This document shows, piece after piece, positions 35,791-44,905 of a stretch of DNA of 64,000 nt. This DNA is from Lachnospiraceae bacterium (GTDB taxonomy: Bacteria; Bacillota; Clostridia; Lachnospirales; Lachnospiraceae). Both the position numbers and the translations under genes were made by a program. The stretch lies in assembly GCA_017445585.1 (NCBI GenBank), contig JAFSTX010000068.1, forward strand, positions 16,321-80,320. The letters are read 5' to 3'. Under the pieces are notes generated by a model. That model was not told where the DNA came from. It did no database searches and saw only the letters and a list, made by a program, of their open reading frames with translations. Positions within the stretch are counted from its first letter, which is position 1. Each line of letters opens with the position of its first letter.

Positions 35791-36702
35791 TTAAAACTCC
35801 GGCGGATAGAGACCCTCAGCCTCCATGCGGGCTATCGCTTCGACGACCGACTGCTTGTCCTCGGCATACGTGACGCCGTACCAGACGTCGGGCGTGGAGA
35901 GTACTTTGACGCTCGCGCCGCGGCCGAGCAGAGCCGAGACGACGCTCGGCACGTAGTACTCTGCCTTCATGGGATTCTCGGCGAGCGCCTTGTCGAGGAA
36001 AGCAGGGAACATCTCCCATGCAGCGTCGAGATAATTGCGGTTAAAGCCCCAGAGATTCATCGAAACCGGCGTGTCATCCGGCAGAGCAACCCATGATTTT
36101 CCCTCATCGATCGTATATTCCGGATGTCCGTCGTGCTTCTCGATACGCGTGCGCTCAATAATGCTCGTAAGCATACCGTTTTCGTCAGTTTCGCAGACTC
36201 CGCGCGAGACGCTGCCGTTCTCTGTCAGGGTATTGATCAGATGAAATCCCGACATGACGTAGCCATAGTCGTCCTCGCTCGAGATGCGGCTGAGGAACCC
36301 GTAAAGATCACGGAACGCATGCTTGCCGTAGTAATCGTCGGCATTGATGACCGCGAAAGGTCCATTGACCTTGTCTCTCGCAGAGAGCAGCGCATGCGCA
36401 GTGCCCCAGGGCTTCGTCCTGCCGTCCGGCACGCTGTATCCCTCCGGCAGATCGTCGACCGTCTGGAATGCATAGTCCACATCCATATACCGTGAAGCTC
36501 TGGCTCCGACCGTCTCGCGGAATATCTGCTCCATCTCAGGTTTGATGATAAATACTGCTCTCTCAAATCCCGCTTTATGAGCGTCATAAAGCGAAAAATC
36601 CATTATGATATGACCGGCCTTATCCACAGGATCCACCTGCTTCATGCCGCCGTAACGCGAGCCCATACCGGCTGCCATTATTACCAGACAAGGTTTGTCC
36701 AT
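35791..36702 (-). CDS. sugar-phosphate nucleotidyltransferase-like protein
   Basis: GGGAGG before the ATG at 36702 sets the start although the frame runs to 36921. The 303-aa protein has the nucleotidyltransferase fold: MAAGMGSRYGGMKQ near residue 9 (nucleotide loop), KPWGTAHALLSA near 100 and FAVINADDYYG near 117 with metal-binding aspartates. It probably makes an NDP-sugar from a sugar 1-phosphate. The SRYGGMKQ wording and the C-terminal region suit the group of uncharacterised clostridial nucleotidyltransferases rather than GalU or RfbA. Monocistronic. Confidence 0.8.
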   Translation of the reverse strand: MDKPCLVIMAAGMGSRYGGMKQVDPVDKAGHIIMDFSLYDAHKAGFERAVFIIKPEMEQIFRETVGARASRYMDVDYAFQTVDDLPEGYSVPDGRTKPWGTAHALLSARDKVNGPFAVINADDYYGKHAFRDLYGFLSRISSEDDYGYVMSGFHLINTLTENGSVSRGVCETDENGMLTSIIERTRIEKHDGHPEYTIDEGKSWVALPDDTPVSMNLWGFNRNYLDAAWEMFPAFLDKALAENPMKAEYYVPSVVSALLGRGASVKVLSTPDVWYGVTYAEDKQSVVEAIARMEAEGLYPPEF

Positions 36703-36791
36703 AGTTATCCTCCCTATTGATTTACCGCGGGATATGTTACCATAAAAACACAAAACTATCCACTGGTTTTTGACGTTTGAGAGTATCAGAA

Positions 36792-36816
36792 AGCCCGAAG
36801 CCGCCGGCTCCGGGCT
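36792..36816 (-). terminator. terminator after prs
   Basis: On the minus strand AGCCCGGAGCC pairs with GGCTTCGGGCT around a three-base loop, ending in TTTCTG, seven bases beyond the prs stop. Confidence 0.6.
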
Positions 36817-36823
36817 GATGGTT

Positions 36824-38011
36824 TTACTGCTGGGCTTTCCTTGCCTGTTTCTCTCTGTATGCAGCGAGTCTGGTCTTGATCTTCTGCTGGGGGAAGAGCA
36901 GCGGTTCGATGGACGAATCATGGTTCAGCGTGTCAATGATGAGCGCGAGGAACTTGCTCAGATCCACGCTGGTGTAGTATTTGCGTTTCAGAGTCTCGGG
37001 GCTCTGATAGATGCTGTTCGTGGTAAAGATCCTTGTGATGAGCTCGTCCTCGACGGCTTTGTCAAAGACCGTCATACCCTTCGTGAACAGTCCGAAGGTA
37101 GAGAAGACGAAGATTCTCTTCGCGCTGCGGGCCTTGAGCTGGCGTGCGACATCGATCATGGAATCGCCTGAGGCGATCATATCGTCCACTATGATTACGT
37201 CCTTGCCTTCGACGCTGGAGCCGAGGAATTCGTGAGCTACGATAGGGTTCTTGCCGTCCACGATCCTGGAATAATCCCTGCGCTTGTAGAACATGCCCAC
37301 GTCCAGTCCGAGGTAGTTCGAATACTCGATGGCACGGCCGATGGCTCCCTCGTCAGGGCTGATGACCATCATGTGATCCGAATCGATGCACAGGTCCGGT
37401 ACTGTCTTAAGGAGGGCTTTTATGTTCTGGTAGACCGGATTGATCGATTCAAAAGAATGATAGGGGATCGCATTTGAAACCCTGGGATCATGCGCGTCAA
37501 AAGTAATGATGTTGCGGACGCCTATATTCACCAGCTCCTGAAGGGCCATGGCGCAGTCGAGAGACTCTCTGGCGGTACGCCTGTGCTGACGGCTCTCATA
37601 GAGGAATGGCATAATCACGGTGATACGCTTCGCTCTGGCGCCGGCTGCCGCGACTATACGCTTGATGTTCTGGAAATGATCGTCGGGAGAAAGGGGTATC
37701 TGCCTGCCGTACATATCATAGGTGACGCTGTAGTTAGTAACGTCGCAGAGCAGATAGAGATCGTCTCCTCTGACAGACTGCTTGATCAGGCCCTTGGCCT
37801 CGCCCGAGCCGAATCTGGGAAGAGCGATGTCCACCATGTAGGAATCCTTGTGATAACCGTCCACACTGTTCTGCCTGCCGGCGCGCCACATGGCGATATA
37901 GGCGTCCACTCTCTCCGCGATCTCCTCGCAGCCCGGAAGCGCGACGATACCGAGCGAGCCGTAAGGTATGGTATTGGCGTAGGTAGTGTCGCTTGGTTGT
38001 TGTTTGTTCAT
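36824..38011 (-). CDS. prs: ribose-phosphate pyrophosphokinase
   Basis: The enzyme makes PRPP from ribose 5-phosphate and ATP. DVIIVDDMIASGDSM near residue 270 is the PRPP-binding signature, ITVIMPFLYESRQHRR near 130 is the catalytic region and NIITFDAHDPR near 165 a metal site. At 395 aa it is about 80 residues longer than the usual 315-aa enzyme, with an N-terminal extension of about 45 residues and a longer C-terminus (LLFPQQKIKTRLAAYREK). This longer form is seen in a clostridial subgroup as far as I recall. Confidence 0.9.
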   Translation of the reverse strand: MNKQQPSDTTYANTIPYGSLGIVALPGCEEIAERVDAYIAMWRAGRQNSVDGYHKDSYMVDIALPRFGSGEAKGLIKQSVRGDDLYLLCDVTNYSVTYDMYGRQIPLSPDDHFQNIKRIVAAAGARAKRITVIMPFLYESRQHRRTARESLDCAMALQELVNIGVRNIITFDAHDPRVSNAIPYHSFESINPVYQNIKALLKTVPDLCIDSDHMMVISPDEGAIGRAIEYSNYLGLDVGMFYKRRDYSRIVDGKNPIVAHEFLGSSVEGKDVIIVDDMIASGDSMIDVARQLKARSAKRIFVFSTFGLFTKGMTVFDKAVEDELITRIFTTNSIYQSPETLKRKYYTSVDLSKFLALIIDTLNHDSSIEPLLFPQQKIKTRLAAYREKQARKAQQ

Positions 38012-38057
38012 AAAAGCCTCCTTAAAAACAGTTATTACATCCCTGACGGGTCAAAAA

Positions 38058-39041
38058 CTAACGTGTCTGCATCATATGGCGCTTCAGGATGCGGATATCC
38101 TGATTAAAGAAGCGAAGGATCTCGAAGCCCTCAAGGAGCCTGGAGGATACGCGTTCGGTGTAGGTATCGCGCAGCTGGTTCAGATCCAGATTCGTGGAGA
38201 TGATAGTGGACCGTCTGCGCAGCCTGCGTTCGCTGATGCAGCGGAACAGCTGCGAAGTGGCAAAGCTGTTGGTGACCTCGGTACCGAGATCATCTATGAT
38301 CAGCAGATCACAGCCGAAGATCTGCTCGCGCTCGTCCTCACGTCTGCCGAAAGCAGAATCCGCCATCCGGTCAAAGAGCGAAGCAGCCGGATAATAGATC
38401 ACGCTGTATCCCTGCTTTATCACCTCTCTCGCTATGCAGTTCGAGAGGAAGGTCTTGCCGGTGCCGGCGCCGCCGATAAAGAGCATATTCTTCTCTCCCG
38501 GCTTAAAATCCTGCGCCATCTCCCTGGCCTTGCGAAGGTTCTCTGACATATTCTCATAGGAGGTCCTGCCGCTCGCCGGATCCCTGCGGACCCTGTCGAA
38601 CCACTTGAGATCGAAGGTGTCAAAATTCTCCTGCTCCAAAAGGCCTCGGATGTTCGAGGCGTCATAGAGCATCTCTGCCTCAAGTGCCCTGAAACACCTG
38701 CATTTTACTCCGTCCACATATCCTGTATCGCCGCAGAGCGGACAGGTATAATGCACGTCCAGATAATCTGCCGGAAATCCGACTCCGGAGAGTATCACTC
38801 TCTGCTGGTCGCGCAGATCCTCTATCTGTGAGAGCAGCCGATCCTCAAGCATCTCGTCTCCGCGAAGGAGAGCCTTGACACGCTCCGCCTGATTCTTGGC
38901 AACGGCCTCCTCCATCTCGGCATATATCGGAGAGCGTCTGACCACCTCGTCAAAAGCCGCCTTCTGCCGCGCGACGGCGTCGGCGTGCCTGCCCTCTATT
39001 ACCGACATAAGCTGTTCATACTGGCTGTTGCTGAGCGCCAT
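38058..39041 (-). CDS. DnaC/DnaI-like helicase loader ATPase
   Basis: The 327-aa protein has an N-terminal helical region, a four-cysteine zinc site near residue 90 (CPLCGDTGYVDGVKCRC) and an AAA+ domain with Walker A GGAGTGKTFLSN near 185 and Walker B DLLIIDDLGTE near 250. It loads the replicative helicase DnaB. It lies 21 bases after the DnaD-family gene, an arrangement common in Firmicutes, and the two act together in primosome assembly. Confidence 0.88.
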   Translation of the reverse strand: MALSNSQYEQLMSVIEGRHADAVARQKAAFDEVVRRSPIYAEMEEAVAKNQAERVKALLRGDEMLEDRLLSQIEDLRDQQRVILSGVGFPADYLDVHYTCPLCGDTGYVDGVKCRCFRALEAEMLYDASNIRGLLEQENFDTFDLKWFDRVRRDPASGRTSYENMSENLRKAREMAQDFKPGEKNMLFIGGAGTGKTFLSNCIAREVIKQGYSVIYYPAASLFDRMADSAFGRREDEREQIFGCDLLIIDDLGTEVTNSFATSQLFRCISERRLRRRSTIISTNLDLNQLRDTYTERVSSRLLEGFEILRFFNQDIRILKRHMMQTR

Positions 39042-39062
39042 ATCCTATCCCTCCGGCGGACG

Positions 39063-39821
39063 TCACTGACCTTCGGCGCGCAGCTCCTGGAGCAGCATCG
39101 CATTAAGGTCCGTATCTCTCTGATCAAAATTGTGGAACTTGTTTGCGGCGGGCCTGGTGCTCCTGCGGACTCCCTCATCGAAGCTCGCGGCCTGGGCCCT
39201 GGCCGACTCCACGTCGGTCACTCCGGCTTCTTTCCAGCCGAGTGCGACCGCCTTCATATAGCTGACCTTGCTGTGGCCTTTGTCCACGCAGTACTCCAGC
39301 AGATACTCGACGAGCTCCTCGGAGAAGCCCATCTCCTCCTGCAGCCAGATGATGAAATTCGTATCGGTCCTGGTAAGGGTGCGTCCGAGGAACTGCTCCG
39401 CCACATAGACCAGCTCGCGGAACTTCATATCTGTCACGTTCACCTTTACGGGAGCGGCCGTCTGCTGTGCGCCGGGTGCGGACGGTGCAGCGTTCCCGGA
39501 AACAGCGGCCTTGCGGCTGCGCGGGGCGGCATCACTGTCCATCGTGGGAGAAAGCAGAGTGATCTGAGTGACCTCGTCTCCCTCGCGTACAAGGTCGAGC
39601 AAACCCTGCTGCTGCCAGTAGGTCAGGGCGCGCAGTACGGCCTTAGACGTCAGATCGAGTGATTCCGCGAGCATCTCCACGGTGGGGACCTCGCTGTCAG
39701 ACTGACGAAGGAGCATTATGTAGACCTTCACGGCATCGCCTCCGGCGGCTGCCAGATACCGGTCAATAAAAGCGTTCGGGACAAGAGTCTGCCCCAAACA
39801 CAGATGATTCAATACTACCAA
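39063..39821 (-). CDS. DnaD domain primosomal protein
   Basis: An ATG-started frame extends to 39896, but AGGAGG (39833-39838) precedes a TTG at 39821, giving 252 aa starting near the conserved LVPNAFIDRYLAAAGGDAVK; a second TTG at 39812 is also possible. An N-terminal winged helix (about 10-85) is followed by a linker and a C-terminal DnaD domain (about 130-215: RTLTRTDTNFIIWLQEEMGF, YVLEYCVDKGHSKVSYMKAV-like text). It remodels DNA at the origin and at restart sites and recruits the DnaC/DnaI-like loader encoded next. Confidence 0.85.
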   Translation of the reverse strand: MVVLNHLCLGQTLVPNAFIDRYLAAAGGDAVKVYIMLLRQSDSEVPTVEMLAESLDLTSKAVLRALTYWQQQGLLDLVREGDEVTQITLLSPTMDSDAAPRSRKAAVSGNAAPSAPGAQQTAAPVKVNVTDMKFRELVYVAEQFLGRTLTRTDTNFIIWLQEEMGFSEELVEYLLEYCVDKGHSKVSYMKAVALGWKEAGVTDVESARAQAASFDEGVRRSTRPAANKFHNFDQRDTDLNAMLLQELRAEGQ

Positions 39822-39991
39822 TTTATATACAACCTCCTGCCAAGAAACACCGATAAAGAACGGTGGTGCGATCAGCGTCTCCCAGGGAAGGATCAAAAGA
39901 TCATTTCCTGAAACAAAAGCATGGAGATTATAGCATAAGCATTTTTATTTGAAAAGCCCGCAAACCCGCGCTGCTGCGTGGTTGTGGAAAC

Positions 39992-40159
39992 TGTGGATAA
40001 TGTTTATAAGCCACCGATACCACGCAAAATCAAGTCAAAAAAACAGGGTCATCTGCGAATAACTCTTCGTCGATAACCCTGTGAATAATGTGGATAACTA
40101 CTTCCCGAGGAGGTGATCCCCTATCAGATACACGTCTTTCGAGCCCATAGTTATCAACA
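39992..40159. promoter_or_regulatory. cluster of DnaA-box sequences beside murC
   Basis: TGTGGATAA, the exact DnaA box, occurs at 39992-40000 and 40089-40097; TGTGAATAA (one mismatch) is at 40080-40088, immediately next to the latter; TTATCAACA (one mismatch, opposite strand) is at 40151-40159 inside murC. The 201-base gap also holds the murC terminator. A DnaA-binding role is inferred from these matches. Confidence 0.5.
40037..40082 (-). terminator. murC terminator
   Basis: On the minus strand an 11-bp stem with one mismatch (ACAGGGTTATC against GATGACCCTGT) closes an 18-base loop and is followed by TTTTTTT, about 16 bases after the murC stop. Confidence 0.65.
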
Positions 40160-41477
40160 GATCTCCGTCAACACATTTTTCCAATAAAAATTTTTCAATT
40201 TCGTCGAAAGTTTTGAAAAAGTAGGCTTCATGCCCCATTTCCGTCAGTTTATCGGATATATTCTTAGAACTGACGCCCATATTGTCGGGCTCGCGATCCG
40301 AGTAGACCTCTGCCATGACCACCACGTCAGCGAGGGAAAGCGCCTCCACAAATTCATTCATCAGAGTCTTTACCCGGGAATAGGTATGGGGCTCAAATAC
40401 ACAGACGACTCTCGCGTCCTTGTACTTCCTGGCAGCCTTCAGTGTGGCAGCGATCTCGTCCGGATGATGAGCATAGTCGTCTATGATCGTCACTCCGCCG
40501 AGGCGTCCCTTGTACTCAAAGCGTCTGTGCGCGCCGTGGAAATGCGCCAGAGTCTTCACCAGACTCTCCATCGGCATCCCCGCGTCGCGGCATGCGGCTA
40601 TGGCCGCCATGGCGTTGCTGATATTGTGCTCACCGGGGATGGCCAGAGTGACACGCACACTCTCTCCGCCTTTTTCATGGAGCGTGAAGGACGGCCTCGC
40701 GCAGTCATCGAACTCGATCCCGTCGGCATAGTAATCGTCATCCGGATCAAAGCCCACGGTCGCTATCCGGCAGGTTAGTCCGTCCACGATCTCGCGGTAA
40801 TCGTCTATACCGCTGTCTATGATCGTCAGTCCTCCCTCAGGCACACGCTCGGCAAAGAGCCTGAACGAATGGCGTATATCATCGATATCCTTGAAGAAAT
40901 CCAGGTGCTCGGCGCGTATATTCAGTATGACCGCTATCGTAGGATATGAAGAAAGGAAGCTGTTCGTATACTCGCAGGCCTCGGCCACGAAATTGCCCGA
41001 ACTGCCCACGCGGTAGTTGCCTCCGATGCTTTCGAGCATACCTCCCACAAATACCGTAGGATCGGCATCGGCCTCCAGCAGCATCTGCGCCACCATGGAC
41101 GTGGTGGTCGTCTTACCGTGAGTGCCGGAAATATTGATGGATACCGGATAACCGCGCATGACCTGACCGAGAAATTCGGCTCTCGTAAGCACAGGAATGC
41201 CGCAGCTCACTGCTGCGGCAAGTTCCGGATTGTCGGGATGGATGGCCGCCGTATAGACTACCAGATCCATGCCTTTGTCGATATTCTCCGCTCTCTGTCC
41301 GAAAGCCACGTCAATGCCTTCGGCCTTAAGCGCCTTGACCATGGGGGTATTATAGGAATCGGAACCGGTGACGTGATGACCTCTGCGGAAAAGAAGCTGA
41401 GCCAGTCCGCTCATGCTGATTCCGCCTATGCCTATAAAATGAACCCATGAGGGCTTATCAAAGTCAAACTGATACAT
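40098..41477 (-). CDS. murC: UDP-N-acetylmuramate--L-alanine ligase
   Basis: The 459-aa Mur ligase adds L-Ala to UDP-MurNAc in the cytoplasm. FIGIGGISMSGLAQL near residue 14 binds the UDP moiety, ISGTHGKTTTTSM near 115 is the ATP loop and IIDDYAHHPDEI near 340 the C-terminal signature, all full MurC motifs at normal length. It is 17 bases after the small membrane protein gene and probably co-transcribed with it. Confidence 0.95.
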   Translation of the reverse strand: MYQFDFDKPSWVHFIGIGGISMSGLAQLLFRRGHHVTGSDSYNTPMVKALKAEGIDVAFGQRAENIDKGMDLVVYTAAIHPDNPELAAAVSCGIPVLTRAEFLGQVMRGYPVSINISGTHGKTTTTSMVAQMLLEADADPTVFVGGMLESIGGNYRVGSSGNFVAEACEYTNSFLSSYPTIAVILNIRAEHLDFFKDIDDIRHSFRLFAERVPEGGLTIIDSGIDDYREIVDGLTCRIATVGFDPDDDYYADGIEFDDCARPSFTLHEKGGESVRVTLAIPGEHNISNAMAAIAACRDAGMPMESLVKTLAHFHGAHRRFEYKGRLGGVTIIDDYAHHPDEIAATLKAARKYKDARVVCVFEPHTYSRVKTLMNEFVEALSLADVVVMAEVYSDREPDNMGVSSKNISDKLTEMGHEAYFFKTFDEIEKFLLEKCVDGDLLITMGSKDVYLIGDHLLGK

Positions 41478-41494
41478 CAGTCGCTCCTGTAATA

Positions 41495-41938
41495 TTAGTT
41501 TCCGGACGTCTCAGAAGAAGGTTCTTCGCTTGCGGCCTCTTCCGAAGAGGGCTCTTCGCTCGCAGCATCGTCTGATGCTCCTTCGCTCCCGTCCTCGGAC
41601 GCTTCGTCGGTCTTGCCGGTAACGGTAACGGAGCCGTCGTCATTTACCACGACCTCACTGTCGTCATCGGTACCGATAAGATCGGTAATGTCGGTCGTGG
41701 GCTGCACGTACTGATCTATCACGAGTGCCTCAGCGTCGTAGTTGGGCTTCGCAGCCTGATTGGCCTTGACGATATTAACGGCTGTGATAACCAGCGCCAC
41801 TGCCAGACCGACTACCAGGACTCCGGCTACTACGCGTGCGATGACCTTGTTGCGGACCTTTTTCCTGCGCGCGGACTCGATCTCCGCTTTACGGTTTGCT
41901 TTGCTTTCCTTATAAGCGTTTACTTTTTCCTGACTCAT
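41495..41938 (-). CDS. small single-pass membrane protein with acidic C-terminus
   Basis: The 147-aa protein has a strongly basic N-terminus of 33 residues, one membrane helix at about 34-57 (VIARVVAGVLVVGLAVALVI) and an outer tail that becomes Glu/Ser/Asp-rich repeats (SEEPSSEEAASEEPSSE). No enzyme motif is present. It precedes murC closely, so a role in cell-wall synthesis is possible but only by context. AGGA lies before the ATG. Confidence 0.72.
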   Translation of the reverse strand: MSQEKVNAYKESKANRKAEIESARRKKVRNKVIARVVAGVLVVGLAVALVITAVNIVKANQAAKPNYDAEALVIDQYVQPTTDITDLIGTDDDSEVVVNDDGSVTVTGKTDEASEDGSEGASDDAASEEPSSEEAASEEPSSETSGN

Positions 41939-42048
41939 AGCTGATATCCTTCCTAAATCAGATAATCGGATGTATTTTACATCATGAGGCCCAATAATTC
42001 AAGGGCTTTAATCCATCAGGGCTGATTTGTACTGTCGGCTCCCCGATA

Positions 42049-43065
42049 TCAGTCTTCGTATCCGTTCGGGTTATTCTTCTGCCAGTTCCAGGCGTCACGG
42101 CACATCTCGTCGATCCCCTTCTCAGCCTTCCAGTGCAGGACCTTCTCAGCCTTTTCCGTGGCGGCGTAGCACTGCGCGATATCGCCGGGACGGCGCGGCG
42201 CGATACGGTAGGCTATAGGGGCTCCGACAGCCTTTTCAAAGGCGTGCAGCACCTGGAGCACACTGTAGCCCTCTCCAGTGCCCAGATTATAGACCTCTGC
42301 GCCCTCCGGCATAACGCCGATGCGCTCCAGTGCGGCCACATGGCCCTTTGCCAGATCCACGACGTGGATATAGTCGCGTACACCGGTCCCGTCGGGAGTA
42401 TCATAGTCATCTCCGAAGACCGACAGCTCCTTCAGCTTGCCTATAGCGACCTGCGTGATGTATGGAGTGAGATTGTTCGGGATGCCCTTGGGGTCCTCGC
42501 CGATCAGGCCACTCTCATGCGCGCCGACGGGATTGAAGTACCGGAGCAGGATGATCTTCCAGCCGTGATTCGTGGCCGCGATATCCCTCAGGATATCCTC
42601 GATCATGAGCTTTGTCGTACCGTAGGGATTCGTTGTATGCAGCGGAAAGCTCTCGTCGATGGGAACGCTCGCAGGATCTCCGTAGACCGTCGCGGACGAG
42701 CTGAAGATGATATTGCGGCAGGAATGGCGCCGCATCGAGTCGCAGAGCGCCAGAGTGCTCTCGAGGTTGTTCCTATAGTAGTCCAGAGGCTTCTGCACGG
42801 ACTCGCCGACGGCCTTTAGCCCCGCGAAATGGATGACGGCGTCGATGCTGTTTTCTTCAAAGATGCGGTCGAGCGCGGCCTCATCGCGGACGTCATTCTC
42901 ATAGAACTTTGCCTTTTTTCCGGTGATCTGCTCTACCCTCTCCAGAGACTTCCTGCTGGAATTGCAGAGATTGTCTATTACGACGGCGTCATATCCGCCA
43001 TTCAAAAGCTCAACTACCGTGTGACTTCCTATATATCCGGCTCCGCCGGTAACAAGTATGCTCAT
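42049..43065 (-). CDS. galE: UDP-glucose 4-epimerase
   Basis: The 338-aa extended short-chain dehydrogenase begins [15 protein letters not shown], the NAD-binding motif; SSATVYG near residue 123 and YGTTK near 148 supply the catalytic Ser/Tyr/Lys, and [12 protein letters not shown] the substrate region. It interconverts UDP-glucose and UDP-galactose for surface polysaccharide. In-frame starts at 43155 and 43104 exist; the latter has AAAGGA at a short distance, the chosen one has AAGG. Family alignment favours 43065. Confidence 0.92.
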   Translation of the reverse strand: MSILVTGGAGYIGSHTVVELLNGGYDAVVIDNLCNSSRKSLERVEQITGKKAKFYENDVRDEAALDRIFEENSIDAVIHFAGLKAVGESVQKPLDYYRNNLESTLALCDSMRRHSCRNIIFSSSATVYGDPASVPIDESFPLHTTNPYGTTKLMIEDILRDIAATNHGWKIILLRYFNPVGAHESGLIGEDPKGIPNNLTPYITQVAIGKLKELSVFGDDYDTPDGTGVRDYIHVVDLAKGHVAALERIGVMPEGAEVYNLGTGEGYSVLQVLHAFEKAVGAPIAYRIAPRRPGDIAQCYAATEKAEKVLHWKAEKGIDEMCRDAWNWQKNNPNGYED

Positions 43066-43130
43066 AAATACCTTGTATGATGTAGTCAGAAACAGATACA
43101 CCATTTTTCCTTTCTTTTTAATCTGTGGTT

Positions 43131-43150
43131 CAATGTATTCAGATACATTG
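43131..43150. promoter_or_regulatory. perfect inverted repeat upstream of galE
   Basis: CAATGTAT-TCAG-ATACATTG is a 20-bp perfect inverted repeat 66 bases before the chosen galE start. It contains ATGT-N8-ACAT, the core described for PadR-family operators. It may be a regulator site. Confidence 0.4.
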
Positions 43151-43265
43151 GACAATTGATAATTCCCTGCAGCCTGGCTGCCTGAAAGAGTTTTTGCCGC
43201 TGCCTTTATCTGAATTGTTTACAGCCGGACCTTTTTATGCTTTATTCCATGTATTACCTCCGTTT

Positions 43266-43420
43266 GCCTGTTCACATGCAGCGCCGAAACCAGAAGAACA
43301 TATTTAATGCCTTTCTTTAACAGATATGCTGCCTCTCTGGTAAATAGGAAGCCTGCAATGAAAGATGCCGCGGATATGTATACGATCAGGAGGACCCACT
43401 GGGCTCTGATGTGACAGCGG
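43266..43420 (-). pseudogene. possible membrane-protein gene remnant
   Basis: Read on the minus strand, this stretch gives an open run with a hydrophobic segment and then FTREAAYLLKKGIKYVLLV, without a start codon or ribosome binding site. A related run (YKEVAYLTKKGIKRRRKYF) is encoded near 46870-46925. The two look like decayed copies of one gene. The rest of 43066-43513 shows nothing more than the inverted repeat near galE. Confidence 0.25.
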
Positions 43421-43513
43421 ATGTACTCTCAGGCATCACCGTCAGCGTCCCGATCACGAGCGAAACAGACAGGAATACTGCCAGGAGACGGTGAGGTAAA
43501 GAATGCGATATCA

Positions 43514-44695
43514 TCAATAGCTCCTGAGCGCTTCTGCTTTGTCCGTGCGCTCCCACGTAAAGTCTGCGTCAGTTCTGCCGAAATGTCCATAAGCAGCCGT
43601 CTGCCTGTAGATGGGCCTGCGCAGATCGAGCATCCTGATAATGCCGGCGGGGCGCAGATCAAAGTTCTCCCTCACTATCTTTATCAACTCCGCCTCAGAC
43701 AGCCTGCCGGTGCCGAAGGTCTCGATATGGATCGACGTGGGATTGGCTACGCCTATGGCATATGAAAGCTGGATCTCCATGCGGTCAGCCAGACCTGCTG
43801 CCACCATGTTCTTTGCCGCGTATCTGGCCGCATACGCGGCAGAGCGGTCCACCTTCGTCGGATCCTTGCCGGAAAAAGCGCCGCCGCCGTGGCGAGCGTA
43901 TCCTCCATAGGTGTCTACGATGATCTTTCGTCCTGTAAGTCCCGAGTCGCCGGCCGGTCCGCCGATAACGAAACGTCCGGTGGGATTGATGTAGATCTTC
44001 GTCTCGGGAGTGATCATCTCCGCCGGGATCACGGCGTCTATGACGTGACGCCTGATATCCTCGTGGATCTCCGACTGTGTCACATCCGGGTCATGCTGGG
44101 CGGATACCACGATAGCGTCGATGCCGACTACCCGTCCGTCCTCATAGATGGCGGTAACCTGAGTCTTGCCGTCCGGACGCAGATAGGGCAGAGTGCCGTC
44201 CTTGCGGACCTCGGTCAGCCTGCGGGCGAGCTTATGCGCCATGGAAATGGCATAGGGCATCAGCTCCGGAGTCTCGTTTGAAGCATATCCGAACATCATA
44301 CCCTGATCGCCGGCTCCTATAGCGTCTATCTCCTCATCCGTCATAGTATTCTCCTTGGCTTCCAGAGCCTTGTCCACGCCCATGGCGATGTCGGAAGACT
44401 GCTCGTCCAGCGCCACCAGCACGCCGCAGGTATTGCCGTCAAAGCCGTACTCCGAACGGTCATAGCCGATCCCGCGTACGGTATCGCGCACGACCTTCTG
44501 TATATCCACGTAAGCCTCGGCGGTGACCTCGCCCATAACTACCACAAAGCCTGTATTCGTCAGCGTCTCGCAGGCCACGCGGGCCATGGGATCCTGTCTG
44601 AGCATCTCGTCCAGTATCGCGTCTGATATCTGGTCGCACATTTTGTCGGGATGACCCTCGGTCACAGATTCCGATGTAAAGTAAGTTCTTGCCAT
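43514..44695 (-). CDS. metK: S-adenosylmethionine synthetase
   Basis: The 393-aa enzyme makes SAM from methionine and [22 protein letters not shown] at residue 7, [12 protein letters not shown] near 125 and [19 protein letters not shown] near 265 are the three MetK signatures. The gene sits behind a SAM-I riboswitch and its terminator, so its product represses it through transcription termination. AGGAGGAG precedes the ATG. Confidence 0.96.
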   Translation of the reverse strand: MARTYFTSESVTEGHPDKMCDQISDAILDEMLRQDPMARVACETLTNTGFVVVMGEVTAEAYVDIQKVVRDTVRGIGYDRSEYGFDGNTCGVLVALDEQSSDIAMGVDKALEAKENTMTDEEIDAIGAGDQGMMFGYASNETPELMPYAISMAHKLARRLTEVRKDGTLPYLRPDGKTQVTAIYEDGRVVGIDAIVVSAQHDPDVTQSEIHEDIRRHVIDAVIPAEMITPETKIYINPTGRFVIGGPAGDSGLTGRKIIVDTYGGYARHGGGAFSGKDPTKVDRSAAYAARYAAKNMVAAGLADRMEIQLSYAIGVANPTSIHIETFGTGRLSEAELIKIVRENFDLRPAGIIRMLDLRRPIYRQTAAYGHFGRTDADFTWERTDKAEALRSY

Positions 44696-44712
44696 TTCTC
44701 CTCCTTCTTTCC

Positions 44713-44740
44713 AAAAAAAGGTCCGCCGTGAGGCGGACCT
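44713..44740 (-). terminator. riboswitch-controlled terminator of metK
   Basis: On the minus strand AGGTCCGCC pairs with GGCGGACCT around a short loop and is followed by TTTTTTT, between the SAM-I aptamer and metK. It is the expression platform: stable when SAM is bound. Confidence 0.88.
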
Positions 44741-44756
44741 GTATGCTCTACAAATC

Positions 44757-44859
44757 CTCTCATTGTTCGATCGCTCGCTAAGGTTGGCACCTTCCCGCCG
44801 TTATGGCGGGGGTTGTCGTGATATCACAGGCCCTACTGCCTCCATCACTCTTAATGAGA
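44757..44859 (-). promoter_or_regulatory. SAM-I riboswitch (S-box)
   Basis: The minus strand shows the S-box landmarks in order: P1 TCTCATT, AAGAGTGATGGAGG, the GGCCT-TGTGATATCAC-GACAACC segment, a GC-rich P3 hairpin (CCCGCCATAACGGCGGG), AGGTGCCAACCTT and the closing P1 strand AATGAGAG. Together with the terminator at 44713-44740 and metK downstream, the assignment is firm. Confidence 0.93.
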
Positions 44860-44873
44860 AGTGTTACGTAGAT

Positions 44874-44901
44874 ATGATACTATTCTTTTTGAAAAATGCA
44901 A
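44874..44901 (-). promoter_or_regulatory. metK promoter
   Basis: On the minus strand TTGCAT (44901-44896) and TATCAT (44879-44874) are 16 bases apart, about 15 bases before the S-box aptamer. Confidence 0.5.
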
Positions 44902-44905
44902 GCCC

